Positions 1 to 14,200 of a stretch of DNA of 64,000 bases are shown one piece after another. Numbering within the stretch: the first letter of the stretch is position 1; each line of letters begins with the position of its first letter. Below the pieces are notes generated by a model. It saw nothing but the letters and a program-made list of their open reading frames with translations, was not told the origin of the DNA and did not search any database. This stretch comes from Temnopleurus reevesii (taxonomy: Eukaryota; Echinodermata; Echinoidea; Temnopleuroida; Temnopleuridae): the NCBI GenBank assembly GCA_036244855.1, contig BQKZ01000451.1:76496-140495 (forward strand). Reading direction: 5' to 3'. The position numbers were made by a program, and so were the translations under genes.

Positions 1-3000
1 GGGGGGGGGGGGGGGGGGGGGGGTGGCTTCAGAAATCAACTGTATGCCAAATACAGTAACGACTGAAAAACCGTGCGCGCATTCGTTTGCACGCGGAACC
101 GCGCCGCGTGCCGTCTTCGCGAGAAATCTCCTTCGAGTCACGCGCACGCAGGAAGTTAGCGACCAATGTCTGCATATTTGCACGTCAAAGTTGACTCGGA
201 ACAAAGAGAGTCGGTAGTTCTACACAGCCACCAGTTGTGCGAGGGTAATAGAGTGATCCTTAATTGTTGATCTATTGTAGGATTGGTTTCCAGGGAATCT
301 TCGCAAAACTCTGGATTAGATCAAGATAGTTGTCCAATAACTATTCCCAAAAGGAAAGCGGATTTATGTTAAAACCTATAGATTTGCTGATAACTTAAAA
401 CACTTTTCTTTTGAAAACCACTTTAACTCTTTAACCAAGTTTGGAATTTTCTCTAACCATTCTGTACTATACTGATTCGCTAGTGCCCATCCAGCTTAAC
501 ACCAATGCTCTCACCCGCATGTAAATATTTAGAATTAACTGAAAAAAAAACTGCTGTTAGATTTCATTGCACAAACCTCTATACATAACCTGTAAAAACA
601 GCTCAGCGGTAAAAAAAAAAAACCCAAAAAAAAAACCCAAAAAAAAAACAAACAAAAAAAACACGTTGATACACCTCTCGCTTACAACCCTCACATACTC
701 CGTCTCCTCCCTATTTATTATGAAACTCTTTTGCGCAAACATAATGTATTTTGCCACTGTTAACTAATACAATTCTCACATTCTGACATGCATTGGACTA
801 AATTCAATCAAAAGTAATCAATAAAACTTTTTTATTCCATATCCATCACTTTATGCCATCATTTTGCTAGTCATTCTACTAATTCATTCCCTAGTTGACG
901 TCTTGAAATGAAAAATGTTTTTTTTTAAAGCAGGAAAGCAAAATTAACTTCAATGTATGATGGTGTTAAAAAGATGCGATAAATTGCAAGTTGCAGTTGA
1001 TCGGCAAGCGCTAATCAAAACCATTGTTTCATCCGCATCTTGTCAAAAGCGAACAGTACGCCAAATGAAAATGCGAGTTCCAATTTGCAATTAATTTACA
1101 ATTGATTTGCGATCAATTGCAACTTTGTAGCAACACCTCCTTATGATTTATACAAAAGATAATAGCACTCCCATTGGAGTAGGTCCACGTTTTTTGTGTA
1201 ATAAATAGGCAAAATATTGTGTTTTTTTTGCTGTATAATACAGAAGTGAATATTTGGTACTTACAAACGGGAGAAATTATACGTCCAAGGACAATGATTT
1301 ATGATATTTACTTAAAACTTATACAAACTTACACAAAAACAAAAAAATGTCAATGGCTCATACAAAGAGTTTAATTTACATGTTCTTTCATGTTCCTATC
1401 CAGGCATTACTATATTCATACAGTCATAGCATTCTTCCTATATTTACACGTTCAAAATCTTGACAAAGAAAAAAATTATTCTACACGATTCAATATCATC
1501 GATTTTACAAACAGGCTCAAATTAACCATAAAACAATTTTTTTTTTAATCATTATGATTCTAAGATGTCATCAGATTGGTCTGCAATATCAACTGACATT
1601 CAGTGATGGAAGGCATATTCACTGTGAGCAGAAATGACAAATGGATTGGACAAACTAAACAACTTCCATTTAAGCAGTAATATATCTAGAGATGCCCAAA
1701 GGAAATTGTCTTCCCTATTATTCTGTATAGAAATGTTGAACATGAGTTGAACTTGTTTATTGAATAAATTGGGAAGCTACTTTAAAAATTTTTTTTTTTT
1801 AATGTATGTATTTATTCAAAGAATCAAATCAAATCACAATATTATATAAAGGCGTGAATGAGAGCTGTTTACTTTGTCCAATTCTTTTGTTCCTTCTGCT
1901 CACAGTGATTCTTTCTCTCAATTTGTGGTGTAATTACTTAACAAAAATGCATTTTGACATGCAAGGCTTCAGCTTTTTGTTAGCTTATAAACAAATTGTC
2001 TCAAATATCATCGCATCACATTGCCATTTTTTACTAGCTCTTTTGCATAAATGTTGCTGCTCAGTAACTTCGAAAATCACAAGAAAGTCAACTTCGAAGT
2101 GATCACTGTTGAGTATTTAGGACCAAGCTATTTTCAAAGGTATGCATTACTGATTTTCATGCAAAAGGGCGCATGCCTCTTTTTATGTAGCTTATCAGGA
2201 AACACAAATGTAGTAGTTTCACCTGAAATTTACCATAAACCAACCAAAGTAATAGCCTACAAGGGCTTATTATCTAATGCATCAAACATCTGAGGAAGGC
2301 TACTTGAAAAACTTATCACCCGATTTGGATCACAAACATTGTTGACTGATCTGTTTTTTTTTTTAAATTACCTTCTCAGAAAATGTGTAAAAATCGAGTG
2401 TCCCCATGACTAGATGCGTATGTTTGTTGTGTTGTATTGAAGACTTGTATTGCATACCTGTGAGATTTGGATTGTGACACAAATTTTGGATGGTTGTTTA
2501 ACCATACTGAAGAAGCCTTTATTTCAATGTGACTAACCGATTCCATTAGCATTAAAATGCAACATATGTTTTTTAAACATCTTAAGAGTATTTTTGTTTA
2601 ATTTTTGTTTTAATTTTTTATAATTTGGTAAATAATATCAAATTGAAATGTCTCGGGTCAGACACATATCACATCATCTGTGATTTGGGCGGTATATGTT
2701 CTATTGTCCTGAGGCTGTTTGATATCAATAAACTATTACATATAATGAAATTCTATCAACCATGAAGACCATATTTTGGGGGAATACAATAAATATAACA
2801 TGCAGGCAACCAGTGTGTAAAACATTTTGTCTATACTCTTTATGGTCATTACTTCACTTCATTGATATAATTCCAAACAGTCGATCATATTATCATAACC
2901 TGCTATATTTTTTTTCTGCCATCACATGTTACACTTTTAATTTTCAGTGCTGAAAATAATCTTAAATTTTCATAGGAAGTAGATAGAAAATTAATTTATC

Positions 3001-4189
3001 AATACAAGCTCTTTCTTACTTTTCAGACCATCAAACCAAGCATTTTTATGTTCTATGACATTACAAACAACAATATGTACAATAACAGGAATCAATAGTT
3101 TCCTTTGACAGTATCTTATGTAGATTTCAGAGGGTATTCCTCTATGGGAAAAAAAAAACACCAAACATTATTAATATTCCAGGGTGTAATCTATGTGAAG
3201 TATCTGTGAGTAATCTTAGAGCATGTATAATAATTTTCATCTTGGATAATGCCTTAAAATGTAAAATATAATATAAATCATTGAATACATGAAAGCAGGA
3301 ATGGAAATCAGATGGTGAAATATCCTATTCATTCAAAGACACAAATTTATCCAATCAACGTAGATTAAAATAAGCAAACAAATTCAATTTGTTATCACAT
3401 TATTTATCATCATTGACAATGTGGAGGAAAATGTGCAGCACCATGAATCAGTTCCATTATCAGAATTCAACAAAGTTAAGACATATATTGTGAATTGTAC
3501 TACCCTCAGTAAAAAAAAAAATATCTCCCTAATACCCTTATAAATGTGCTATTCTTGTGAAAGAATTGTAAAATAGAAAAACAATTAATTCATAAAGATC
3601 AATTTATTGCACAAAATAGATCTCAAATTCTTCACATTCTTCTTTTGCCTCAATTTCCCTTTCAAAATACCTCATTATATTTTTTAACTAATCAGATTGA
3701 CATGGTTGAGTACAAGAACCAAATTATATACAGCTAGCATCATCATATAGAGACATTGGCAACATTACTTGTAATAAGCCTCACAATATGTTTGTGATGC
3801 AGAGTCTTTCTGACAAAGAAATGCAATAGGACTGTCACATTGGCATCATGAGTGTTTGTTTGTTTGGAGTGGATCGAAAAATAAATATCTATAAAACAAA
3901 ATAGAGATTTGCCTTCCAGAGAATTTATGAAACAAAAATACTTTGATAATCAGTAAATTTTCAAAGTAAAAAGTCTCTGTTACAATTAGTTTCAATTCTA
4001 TTCTAACCCTCATTGTTGCAAAACTTGTGTACAGAGAATTGCTCCATCATAATATGCTGGGATAAGCATGGTTTCACTAAGTATTTATCTAAATTAAACA
4101 GGACCCCAGGAATGATTTGTATCATTTTTTGCGTTATTTAAGAAACTAGGTCATATAGCATTATTCAATCTTAACTTCAAGAATGGACT
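1..4189. other. 3' flank of XRN2; no gene recognised
   Basis: It starts with a 23-base G run (possible sequence-end artefact). A CpG-richer patch at about 70-170 follows, then AT-rich DNA with A/C simple sequence at 600-662 and one foldback element (960-1138). No conserved protein motif was found on either strand. Confidence 0.6.
960..1138. mobile_element. Foldback element, TGTTGCTA family, copy 1
   Basis: A short non-coding element with inverted, palindromic ends around ATTGCAAGTTGCAGTTGATC and GATCAATTGCAACTTTGTAG. The middle contains a conserved CCATTGTTTCATCCGCATCT. Confidence 0.75.
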
Positions 4190-4339
4190 GTTGAAAAATG
4201 CCCTACAATGTACATAATCTTATTTAATGGATTGGGTTTGCAGCTCCAGCTTTGCTACAACCATAGGAGAGCTCCAGAGCAAGATGAAGGGATGATAGTA
4301 GCGATTCTCCCGCAGTATCCATAGCAACGGGATGACATC
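4190..4339 (-). other. XRN2 3' UTR start with possible poly(A) signal
   Basis: This is the minus-strand sequence after the stop. An ATTAAA hexamer (rc of 4223-4228) lies about 110 nt past the stop, followed by a TGTACATTGTAGGG-like stretch. It could be the poly(A) signal, but other AATAAA hexamers occur further on (for example near 3602), so the UTR end is not settled. Confidence 0.3.
4315..4328 (+). promoter_or_regulatory. X-box-like motif in XRN2 3' UTR
   Basis: GTATCCATAGCAAC fits the RFX X-box consensus GTHNYYATRRNAAC at every position. It is a sequence match only; its position 12 bases past the stop codon makes a regulatory role uncertain. Confidence 0.25.
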
Positions 4340-4402
4340 TTAGTATCTCCTTTGGGAGTAGCCTGGTGGCTTAGGGTATCCTCCTCCTCTTTGATTTCCA
4401 CC
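4340..4402 (-). CDS. XRN2: XRN2 terminal exon 13 and stop
   Basis: A 63-nt coding part encoding [20 protein letters not shown] and a TAA stop. It is phase 0, matching exon 12. The acceptor is preceded by a pyrimidine tract ending TTTTAG. The basic, Tyr-ending tail resembles the GRKYPLPPPSGRYNWN end of vertebrate XRN2 in style, which supports it as the true C-terminus. Confidence 0.87.
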   Translation of the reverse strand, partial: GGNQRGGGYPKPPGYSQRRY

Positions 4403-7400
4403 CTAAAAGGAAGAGAGGAAATAAAATGATAAAAACATTGAATAAGGTCAGGGGAAGAATAACATTTATAGTTTCATAATTTACAAACAAAACACTTAGG
4501 AATTTGATGAAAAGGGGCACAGAACATTTAACAACAGGAAGATGAAAAAGAAGAAGATGAAGAAGAAAAAGAAGAAGAAAAAAAGAAGATGAAGAAAAAG
4601 AAGATGGAGAAATAAAGAAAACAAAGAAGAAAAAGGAAGAAGAAAAGGCACAGCAGGAAAAAGAAGAGAGGAAGGAGAATAACAGAAGGAAGAGGAATAG
4701 GAGGAATAAAGATGAAGGAGGGAGAGGATGGGAGAAAAACAGAAGGGTGGTGACGGGAAATGTAAAAACTATGATGAAAGTGATATGAAAAATAAGAAGA
4801 AAAAAGTAAAATAAATTATTCACAGGCTGATGGAAGTGAAAAGTGAGTGGAAGCAGCTCAGAGGCAAACATTAAGATTTACTTTAAAAAAAGAAGAATCC
4901 AAAATCTGTGGACTTATGATGTAAAGCAAAAGGAGGGAGCAGGGCGAGGAGATTTTACAACCTAACACTTGCATTTGACAAAGAAAGTATGATACGAAAC
5001 TGATTCAAATAATTAATCAATCTTGTGTTATTTATCAGATGAAGAATGAAACAAGGAACTTGTCTAGAGAGCATGAAGACTGTAATTGCATTGCATGAAT
5101 AAAATTCTATTTTTTTTCCATGGTGTGAAAAATCAAGAAAAGTAAACCATTTTCATCTCCCTCAATAAAATGACATGGCAGATAGAAAAGACAGTAAAAA
5201 GAATAGGACTAAACTAATCATAAACTAGAACCACATTGAATTAGTTGTATATTAAGCCGCAGATAATTAACACATGAGCTGACAGAGAAAATATATCATA
5301 ATCATATTGCCATGATTATAAAATATATCATCCTTTATTCTTTACTTAATTACCACTTCAATGCATTTTTCTGAAAATATCATAATTCAATAACATAAGC
5401 TTTTAGTGTAAAAGAACAAATGATACCATTCTGTAATATAAAAACATGGTAACCTCACTAATATCCATGTGTGGGTTGTGTTTGTAGTATGTGTGGTATA
5501 TGAGAAGAAGAAAGATGAAGGTAAAGAGAGAGATAGAGAGAAAGAGAGAGAGAAAGAGAGAGATTAAAGGAAAGAATCCATCTGAATAACTTTACATCAC
5601 ATGCTGCTATAAGGCCATTGTCTCATGAATTCCCCCCCCCAAAAAAAAAAAAAAATCTCAAATGACACAAAGCCCAGCCATCACCACAAAAGTGAGCATT
5701 TTACTAACTTATGAAAGAACCAAGGGAAAGTAATATCAAAAGACCAGAAAATATGAAACGAAGTTGAAAGCTACCGATACCCTAAATTTGCGGAAGGGCC
5801 ACGACAAGGCAGCTAAGTCAACAGAGAGACCCTCATTACAAACTAAACCATATTCAAAACCATGTATAATCCACAATACCATAATTACCATTCTCCTACA
5901 AGCTCACCCTAAATCATTGGCAAGCAAATAGCGGAGTGGTACGCAAGTTTTTGCTGGGGTATATTACTGCGCAGAACTAGACGTGTTGATTTACGAGACT
6001 ATGGCTGAAAGGCTCTTATTTGAGCTTGGAATCTAGTTAAATACGGCCAGCTAGTTAAACAAGTTGCATGAAATTGCAATGCCAGTCCATAATCAAGTGA
6101 TATGATTGTTCATATTATGGCACGTAGTTCAAATTAAGAGCGATTTTGATCGTTGATTTATAGATTAAAATTAATGCCTCGAACATAGATGGAATTTAAG
6201 CCAATCAATGCAAATGAGAGTGAGGTAGCCTCTAAAAAGAAAAAAAGAAAAGTCAGACTTTGATCCATGCAAGTATGATGTAAATTTGACAAAAATGGAA
6301 GAGAAAACTAAACAGTAAATGAGAAATATTCCAGAATCTAGAAGTTTTTTTTTATTTCAAAAGGAGCTACGTTTTTAATCCCTACACGAAGAATAAAAGA
6401 TGGAGCAAATTGTAGTAATACATGTACCACAATATCATTATGGAAAGCAAAGAAAGCATGCTTAGATCTAGATTTGATCAGAGATTACAGACATTGTCTC
6501 ACATTATGATATTGATATTAAAAAAATTCACCAGATCAAGCTGTGTTACCTGTTATTATATTCAGATTGTTAAAAAAAACGACAAAGAATGCAAAAAAGA
6601 AAGAAGTTATACCTGCACTGTCAAGATATCTCTAAAAATTGAATAAAGTTTCTCAGTAGCACTTTATTCCTGCATGGTGTGCCTATGTAGGTGATATTTT
6701 GAATTTTAGTCTTTTTTGGAGCATTAAACATTGATTTTGAAGCCCAATACTTCCACAATTCATTTTTGTACACCACTAACCATTTAGATAGCCACTACAA
6801 TCTGGCAGTTAAAAATGAAAATAATGTTATATGCTGTCTTTGAAAGCTTTATCGTTTCAAACAAGTTTTGCAAACTTAATAATGAATATGAAAAAATAGC
6901 CCCCCCCTAATTAATTAGAAAAAAACGAAGAAAATGAGAGCTCCGATGGCATCAATAGAATGAACTTCCTAAAAATCTGAGGAATATGAATAAATCTTTT
7001 TAAAAATGCTTCATAAATATTGAAAATTCTAAATGGCTCGGAGGTAAATCGGGGAAGCAGGGAGGGGATTGACATCATTCTTTTTTTTTCCGTCAAAATT
7101 TGTGCGAAGGCAATAAAAAAAAAATTGCACTCCTGGGCAAAAAGTCTAATAGGATGAGCCCACGTGCACAACATTTACATGAAAAACAAAATGGAAAGTT
7201 GTATAATGACTAAACAAGGGAATAAAAGATTTTGGCGAGATCGGGAGCTGCCCACGTGGTATTAGGCGTGAATTTGATCTCTTGGAAGTGAGATTCCATT
7301 ACAAGTCCCCCCTCAGGAATCAGTACAGCCGTCGGCCCACAGTCCCAATGTTTGCAAATCGTCTTTGTACCAGTCCACACTCACAATAGGGTCCGGCTTT

Positions 7401-10400
7401 TGTCACGGTTCCGCGCTGCGGGGGCGCGACATCTGATACGGGAGCCCCTTGCACTGGAAGTGTGCAGTGCTAGTGGCGAGCACTACCCCCGAATGACGTC
7501 TCAATCGCCCCGTCTTTAACAATTATCAGGGACCACTTCTTTTTTTCTAACTCCATCCACAGGAAAGGGGCTTGGAGAAATATTGCGTACTGTGCTTGAA
7601 TGAAAGTCAATGGCTTATGCATACAGTTTCTTGTGATAAGCGGAGCAAAACAAAGACAGAAGAATTACTTAAACCACCTCAGCTGCACTTCAAGAGCAGG
7701 GAAACCGATCAGGACCTATGACTAGGCCAATTTGAAATTCCAATAAATGTTTGCCACAAGTGCAAGGGCATGGCCCACATGAAAGAAGAGTGCACCACTG
7801 CTCTGATGCTAATGGTAGCATTCTAGCTACTACCTAATTCATTGTTTCGTCTTCAGAAAAAGTGACTAACGTGTTCGAACGAGACCCTGGGACCTATCAG
7901 TCACTTAGTCAGACGTTTTCATGCTCCATCTACCCCAGTATTGGCTACTCCTTCACAAATAGGTGCATGAATATGCAGGCTGCACGCATGGGAGGTACAT
8001 CGTCGGGCGCTTCACAATGGGGGTCTTTCTCCGAGAGCTGGGGCAGCTAAAAAACCTACAGGAAACCGGTTGGGATTAAAGACTATCGTCTTTCATCTTA
8101 GACAAGATACCTTCTAATCATAGAGGGTAGAAGTGAGAGAGGTTGAGAGGAGAATAAGACTCATAACTACCTCTTTTCATCTTGAAGAGAACAACACCAA
8201 TCCTCGGAGGCACTTTGCTCACGGCCGCAGACACTTCATCTTAATTTCTATTTTCCCTCTTCCTGCCTGCGCATGTTTTTGATGTATTATCATCAGAGTC
8301 AGCCGAAAAGGGCGCTCATGTCATAGGACAGAAATACCTGTTGGCTGTGTTCCAAGGGAGTTTAGGTTTGAGGAGGTGGAAGGGGGGGGGGGGTGGATTC
8401 TACACAAGTAGGGCTGCGGACACATGGGGGGGGGGTATGTGCCAAGATACATTACCCATAGTCACGGTAGAGAGAAATAAGGAGTGTAATTACAGCAATT
8501 TGCTGGTGTAGGTTTACGGGCATAAAAGCGCTCCAGTGCCCGCTCTTGAATCTCAAGGACTTGTGGGGATGCGTAGCTAATGGCATACACAGCCACAAGT
8601 ACCTACTTGTGCGCTTCCTGCTACGGGAGCGACGCAATTTCAATGGCCCCTCCGAACTATCGCGCTCGGGTATGCCCGGGCTTGTCGCCGCACGCCGCAG
8701 CAATTCCTTGCCCTAAAAAGAATCAGTGGGAAACCCACGTCTTAATGCATAATAGAACTTGTTCTGAATTCAAAATCGGCACTTTGGCTATAAAACACAA
8801 ATTTCACCCTCTCGTTTATTGAAATCTGCAGCTCACAGCTATTCAGAATTCCACTGCGAGCAAGCTCCAAAGACAACATTGAACTTTTTGCGACAAGCAT
8901 TGATCTCATCTTGAATTGTTTATTCAACGAAGCAAAGGAAACGGCTCAAATTCTGCCCTCTGGATTAATCAGAACTCTGCCTGCTAAAACAGCATTAAAA
9001 ATAAACCCACAGGGAAAGTGGGATGCGATATTAAATTCCAAGAATGACGTTAATCATAAATTCTGTGTAATATGCATAATATACTCTGGTAATTAATTGC
9101 TTTACAGACCACATAAATCAAAGAAATTTGACAAACAAACTTATACTGGTATTTTCCCAGACACAACTACTGAAGGCATTAAGGCTGTTGTACCATCAAT
9201 GTGATAACAAGAATGTTGTACTCTCATTATTTATAAATAATTTGTGATAAAAGCACCGAGAAAAACTTTGATGAAAATTATGAGAATATAAATAAATGAA
9301 ATCAACTGCAGATTAATAAAAAAGACCAGAGGTGCCAACCTCTAGATCTATAAAAACCATATCATTTTCCCCAAACAAATCATATTAAATAAAATCAAAT
9401 TCTTAGCTTCTGTGTGCTTTTTAAAAGTATCTCAAGGACTCGAAATCCTAAATAGGATAAAATCCTACTTGTTTTCAGCTCTGTTAGAGAAATATATCAT
9501 GGAAAATATTTAACGAATAATATTCATAATGCAATGTACTTCTTAGAAAGCATCATGAACAGTAAAGTCTACAAGTGTTACTGGCAGATTTGTTCAATGG
9601 ACAGTTTTGATGAATGGAAACATTGAGAATCACCTTTAAATAGTCAATGTTCAATTCAGAGTTCCACACTTGTATTTTCAAAATCAATTTCAATATGAAA
9701 CTGAGCATAATAGGTTGTTGAAGAATATTATAAGCAAGGGCAATATATTGCTTTTAACAATTCAATTCTTTATCAGCATAATACAGCTTTAATAAGTTTT
9801 GGCTTTATTGACAATGGAAAAAACAAATCCATAGAATTCTTGCTGCATCGGTAAATGATTTTTATTATTATGTATATGTCAAAGCTAAAATGCAAGTAAT
9901 ACACATTTAGCTATGATGCCCAACCAGAGTCATAGACCTAATACGCTCACAAGCGGGAAACTAAAGGGAGAGAAAAATATTGAAATCTAATCAGAGAACT
10001 GGTAAATCCGTGCTATCGGATGACAAATTTAAAAACGCAAGAAACATAATGGAAAAGAGGAAACAACAGCCCTTATAATTCAAGAGATGAGTTTTGATAA
10101 CAGCGTCAGTAAATCACAGTATGATCATACCTTGTTAAGAACCAATTAGGACAAAGATAAGTAGCTGGTAATTAGAGCTGAAAAAGTGAAATTGAACAGG
10201 TAGTAGAGATGTATTAGTGCTGGTTGGTACATGTATTGTAGACTGGTTGGTTGGTTAGTTGGATGGTTGGTTGGATGGATATTACTGTACATGATGATAA
10301 AGTTGTTTATAATTGCCTAACAGCATGCTCATTATCACTAATCAGGGAGATATATATGTATGTGAACATTATAAACTCACTGCATAATAGAAGATATCTC

Positions 10401-11177
10401 CCTAATTTTCATGAATTAATAAGTCTCATTAATTTTTCTTAAGTGGGCTAATGTGTATAAAGTAAATCAATTCTCATAAGTTCTTATCAATCCTTCATTT
10501 TTAAGTCAAACACTTTAATATTATTAAACATAAGATCATGGCTACCAAAAGTGGAAAGGAAACTTTGAAACTTTAAAATGCCCATAATGGCTGCCCTAGT
10601 CAAAATGTATACATTTTCTCCATTATTCAGCTATCTACAATAATACACCTCGGATTTGGTCAGAGTTTTCATCTCTTTATCTTCTTTTTTTTAAAGGAAA
10701 ACGTTAAAAAAAACAAAATTGGTCAGAGTTAATTCTACGACAAAATAAAACAATTGGAATTTGTATGGAAAAAACAATATTTACAAGGAAAAGAGTTTTT
10801 CTGATACTCCCTACAGAAAAAAACAGAAACTAATCAATAATACAAAAATAAGGTAGGAACAGAAACAATTCAAGAATACAAAAAAATGAATATCAATTCC
10901 CTTCTTTTTAACCCCAGATTACACATTTTGAAAGCTGTAAGGCTGAGACTATTAAATCTGAGTGTGCCTTCAACAAGCACTGAGTGTACTTTAGGTGATA
11001 CCATCACTACAGTGCTCTTGAGGTACTTTAATGTAGTAGTTCGAATCTATGAAGTGCTCATCATATTTGCAATATCCACTTTAAGTAGCATAAAAAGAAG
11101 TAAATATGCTTGGGAATCTGTTGCCCTTCACTTCATAATGATATCTTTTTTAAAAGAAGAAATTATAAAAAATAAAT

Positions 11178-11208
<31 letters not shown>

Positions 11209-14200
11209 AGATGAAACAAATTATTAATCAAAATTATTTTATTCAAAAAATTTATTAATTAAATAAATAAAAAAAAAAATGAAATAATATTAAAAAAAAT
11301 AATAATATAATAATAAATAAAATTATTATCACTACTATTATCAGTATCATCATTATCTTTATTCCCATCATCATAAAAATCATTATCATCTTTGTGATTA
11401 TCAGTAGAAGTATCATTGTAATTATAACCACCATTTTTGCTTCTCATTCTATGGTTATTTGCCCCCCCCCCCCAAAAAAAAAAAAATCCAAATCGATCAT
11501 GCAATCATGATATTGAAATGAATGAGAATCAGACCACAGAACATGATTTGCTCATTTTCAATCAGAACAGGAGTTGTTTAAACATTTCAGAATGCTCATT
11601 GTCAATTCATCTACATTACAAAAATACACATCATGATATCTTTTCCATAATATCAATGTCCTCATTTCATCCCTGTTCAGGGCCTCTATTGTTTTTCGGA
11701 GTCAAATCATCTTGATTTGTGCATTCTGCGATATACCAATCATTGATGTCTCGAGATGAATAAACCTTCCATGCGTATGATGATGTTGAATGAATTATTT
11801 CAATACTATTGATTTAATCATTACACACTTTTTATTATATTCTATTATTCTACATGAGGATATGAAAATTACAATGTGGGACCTATTACCAAGTTTCATA
11901 ACCAGTTTTATGACATATCTACCCATAATCTGGCAAATATAAGTTAAACGTACTTGCAGCTTTGAACATTGATTAAAAATTCATTAGAGATTTTGGGGTC
12001 ATCAAAACCAGAATTACATATAAAATTCTAAATGAAATGAAAAAAAAAAGATGAAATGAAATTAAAATAAAGATAAAGTAAATCAAATCACCTGATATCC
12101 TTGATTCCTGTTATCCCTGTTGCCATAGCTACCACCTCCTCCTCCTCCTCCTTGGTTACGCTGGCCCTGCCATGAGCCACCGCCATATCCCCCTCCTCCT
12201 CCTCCGCCTCCTCCTCCTCCATATCCTCCGCCTCCTCCGTATCCCCGCTGCTGGTTATAACCACCACACCCTTGGCTGCTGCCTCCCCCATAGCTCTGGG
12301 AGCGCTGGTGCTGGCTCTGCTGGTACCCCTGCCCCTGATTGCGACCCCATCCTTGGTTTGAGTCTTGATTTCTGCGGATAGGATGAGGTGAGAGAAAAAA
12401 AGGTATTTAATGATTGCATCAAAAAATTTATCAGCCCTTTAGAGTAGAAGATTTATAATCTCAATTTTATTCATAGATTACTGGATGAATCATAATCTTT
12501 ATATATAGGTAGCAGTCTGTAAACAATGAACCAGGATGGCGGACGAGTAGAAGAAATGATTTCTAGCTTATTTCCTTTGTTTCAGGCAAGGATCATACAA
12601 AAAATACATCTGAAACATAGAAAAAAATATATTAATTTCAATCGCTATATCTTTGTCCAATGCATCTGATTGCAAAATCGTTATGAGGGACCTGAATATC
12701 TAACAACAGGCATGACTGGGTACATTCTCTGATTGCTATGATATTTTCTCTGTCATACATTTAAAATAGAGAGGGAACATGCATACCTTAATTACTTGCA
12801 CTTAACAGGCAAACAAATAAATTGTTTGTTCGCCCTTGAATGACATTAAAAAATGCATTGGTAGGTCAGAAAAAGTCTTTACTTTTTTTTCAGTTTTGGA
12901 AAACATCTCATGTGAGAAATAAGAATAAGCAAAGCTACAAGGAAGTGAAAAGCCAAAGCCAAATTGTGTTTTTAGATTGCATTTCAAATGTTTTTTTCTG
13001 TGATTTTACTGTGATTCTTTTAATTTGAGTGAAAAGTAAAGTTTGAAAAATGTAGACATTGGGCCATTTACAGAGGGTTGGTTGGTTGAATGCGACCAAA
13101 TCATCTTTTTTCCTTCGCCTTACGAATATCAAATTCAAGTGCTCCTAATCATTTTTGTTTTGTTCCCACTTTGTAACTTTATTTTCTTCAATGGAATATT
13201 CAACTATAACATACATAAAGAGTAAATGTTAGCAGAACCTATATTACAAAAAATAAGACAAAAAATACAACTTTACCCATTTCAAATCTGGGGAGTGCCA
13301 CTATAAACATCACAGTTTGATAAACAATTAAAGCAATCCATAAAAACAACAGCATATCATGACATCAGATATAAATGTAGACTATGTAATTAGAATTAAA
13401 TATCCCTTTAAAAGATAGTCCAGACAGAATAAGGACATAACTGAAACAAAATATTAAATCAATGCATCATCAGAAAGTTTGAAAACACAAATAATAAAGA
13501 AAATAGAAAGACAAATAAAATGGTTGTCATCAATACTGGTGCTTCGGTCGACCCCAAGTCATCCTACTTTTTTGCCTTGCCCTTTTTCCGTCATCACCAT
13601 GGCAACGCGGGCTGAAAGCCGATATTGGGCGCCAGTTGTAGGGCCTCTCCATGCCACTTCAGTGCAGAAAACTTCAAGGTTCGCATCAACCACCCAGCAA
13701 AATATTCTGCTTCTCTTGGGTAAAGTGCATTCATGCAACTTCCTCAAGAGAGAGTGAACAAAAAAAAATGAGAGCTTGAGATAATGATCAACTAAAATCT
13801 CTCTCTCAAAAAAAAAAAAAAAGAACGGAACAATTTGTAATCGCACTAAAAGTATCCCCGTTTGGGAAACACAAATGCACATCAAAAAGTGCTAAACTTT
13901 CCAAATGATTTATCACGATCACTTACACAACAAAGTCTTGTTAGTTTTTGTATTGTATAATGATCAAAAGTATCAAAAGTATCAAAATATTCCATGTTTG
14001 ACCAAATGCTGGATAGAATATTCATTTTTCCTTAAAAAGTCATAAAATAGAACTTAAGAAAGTGCCCTGATTGATGTTACATAGTCATATTGGTAGTTAC
14101 AATAAAAACAAATGATCACAAACATGATCACAAAACAGTGTTTTGTTGATTTCCTAATCCATTCACACCTTAAAAACAAGACCTTCATGAATTTTGGAAA

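Larger units (their letters stand above)
4403..12091 (-). other. XRN2 intron between exons 12 and 13
   Basis: A 7.7-kb intron. It contains a purine tract at 4533-4762 (pyrimidine-rich in the transcript), a GA microsatellite at 5524-5565, a GC-richer unique island at about 7250-8750, part of a foldback-like repeat near 9328, and an A/T low-complexity block at 11150-11335. No coding sequence recognised. Confidence 0.7.

Noticed and set aside
1..23. 23-base G run at the window start
   Set aside because: Could be biological, but a sequencing or contig-end artefact is at least as likely.
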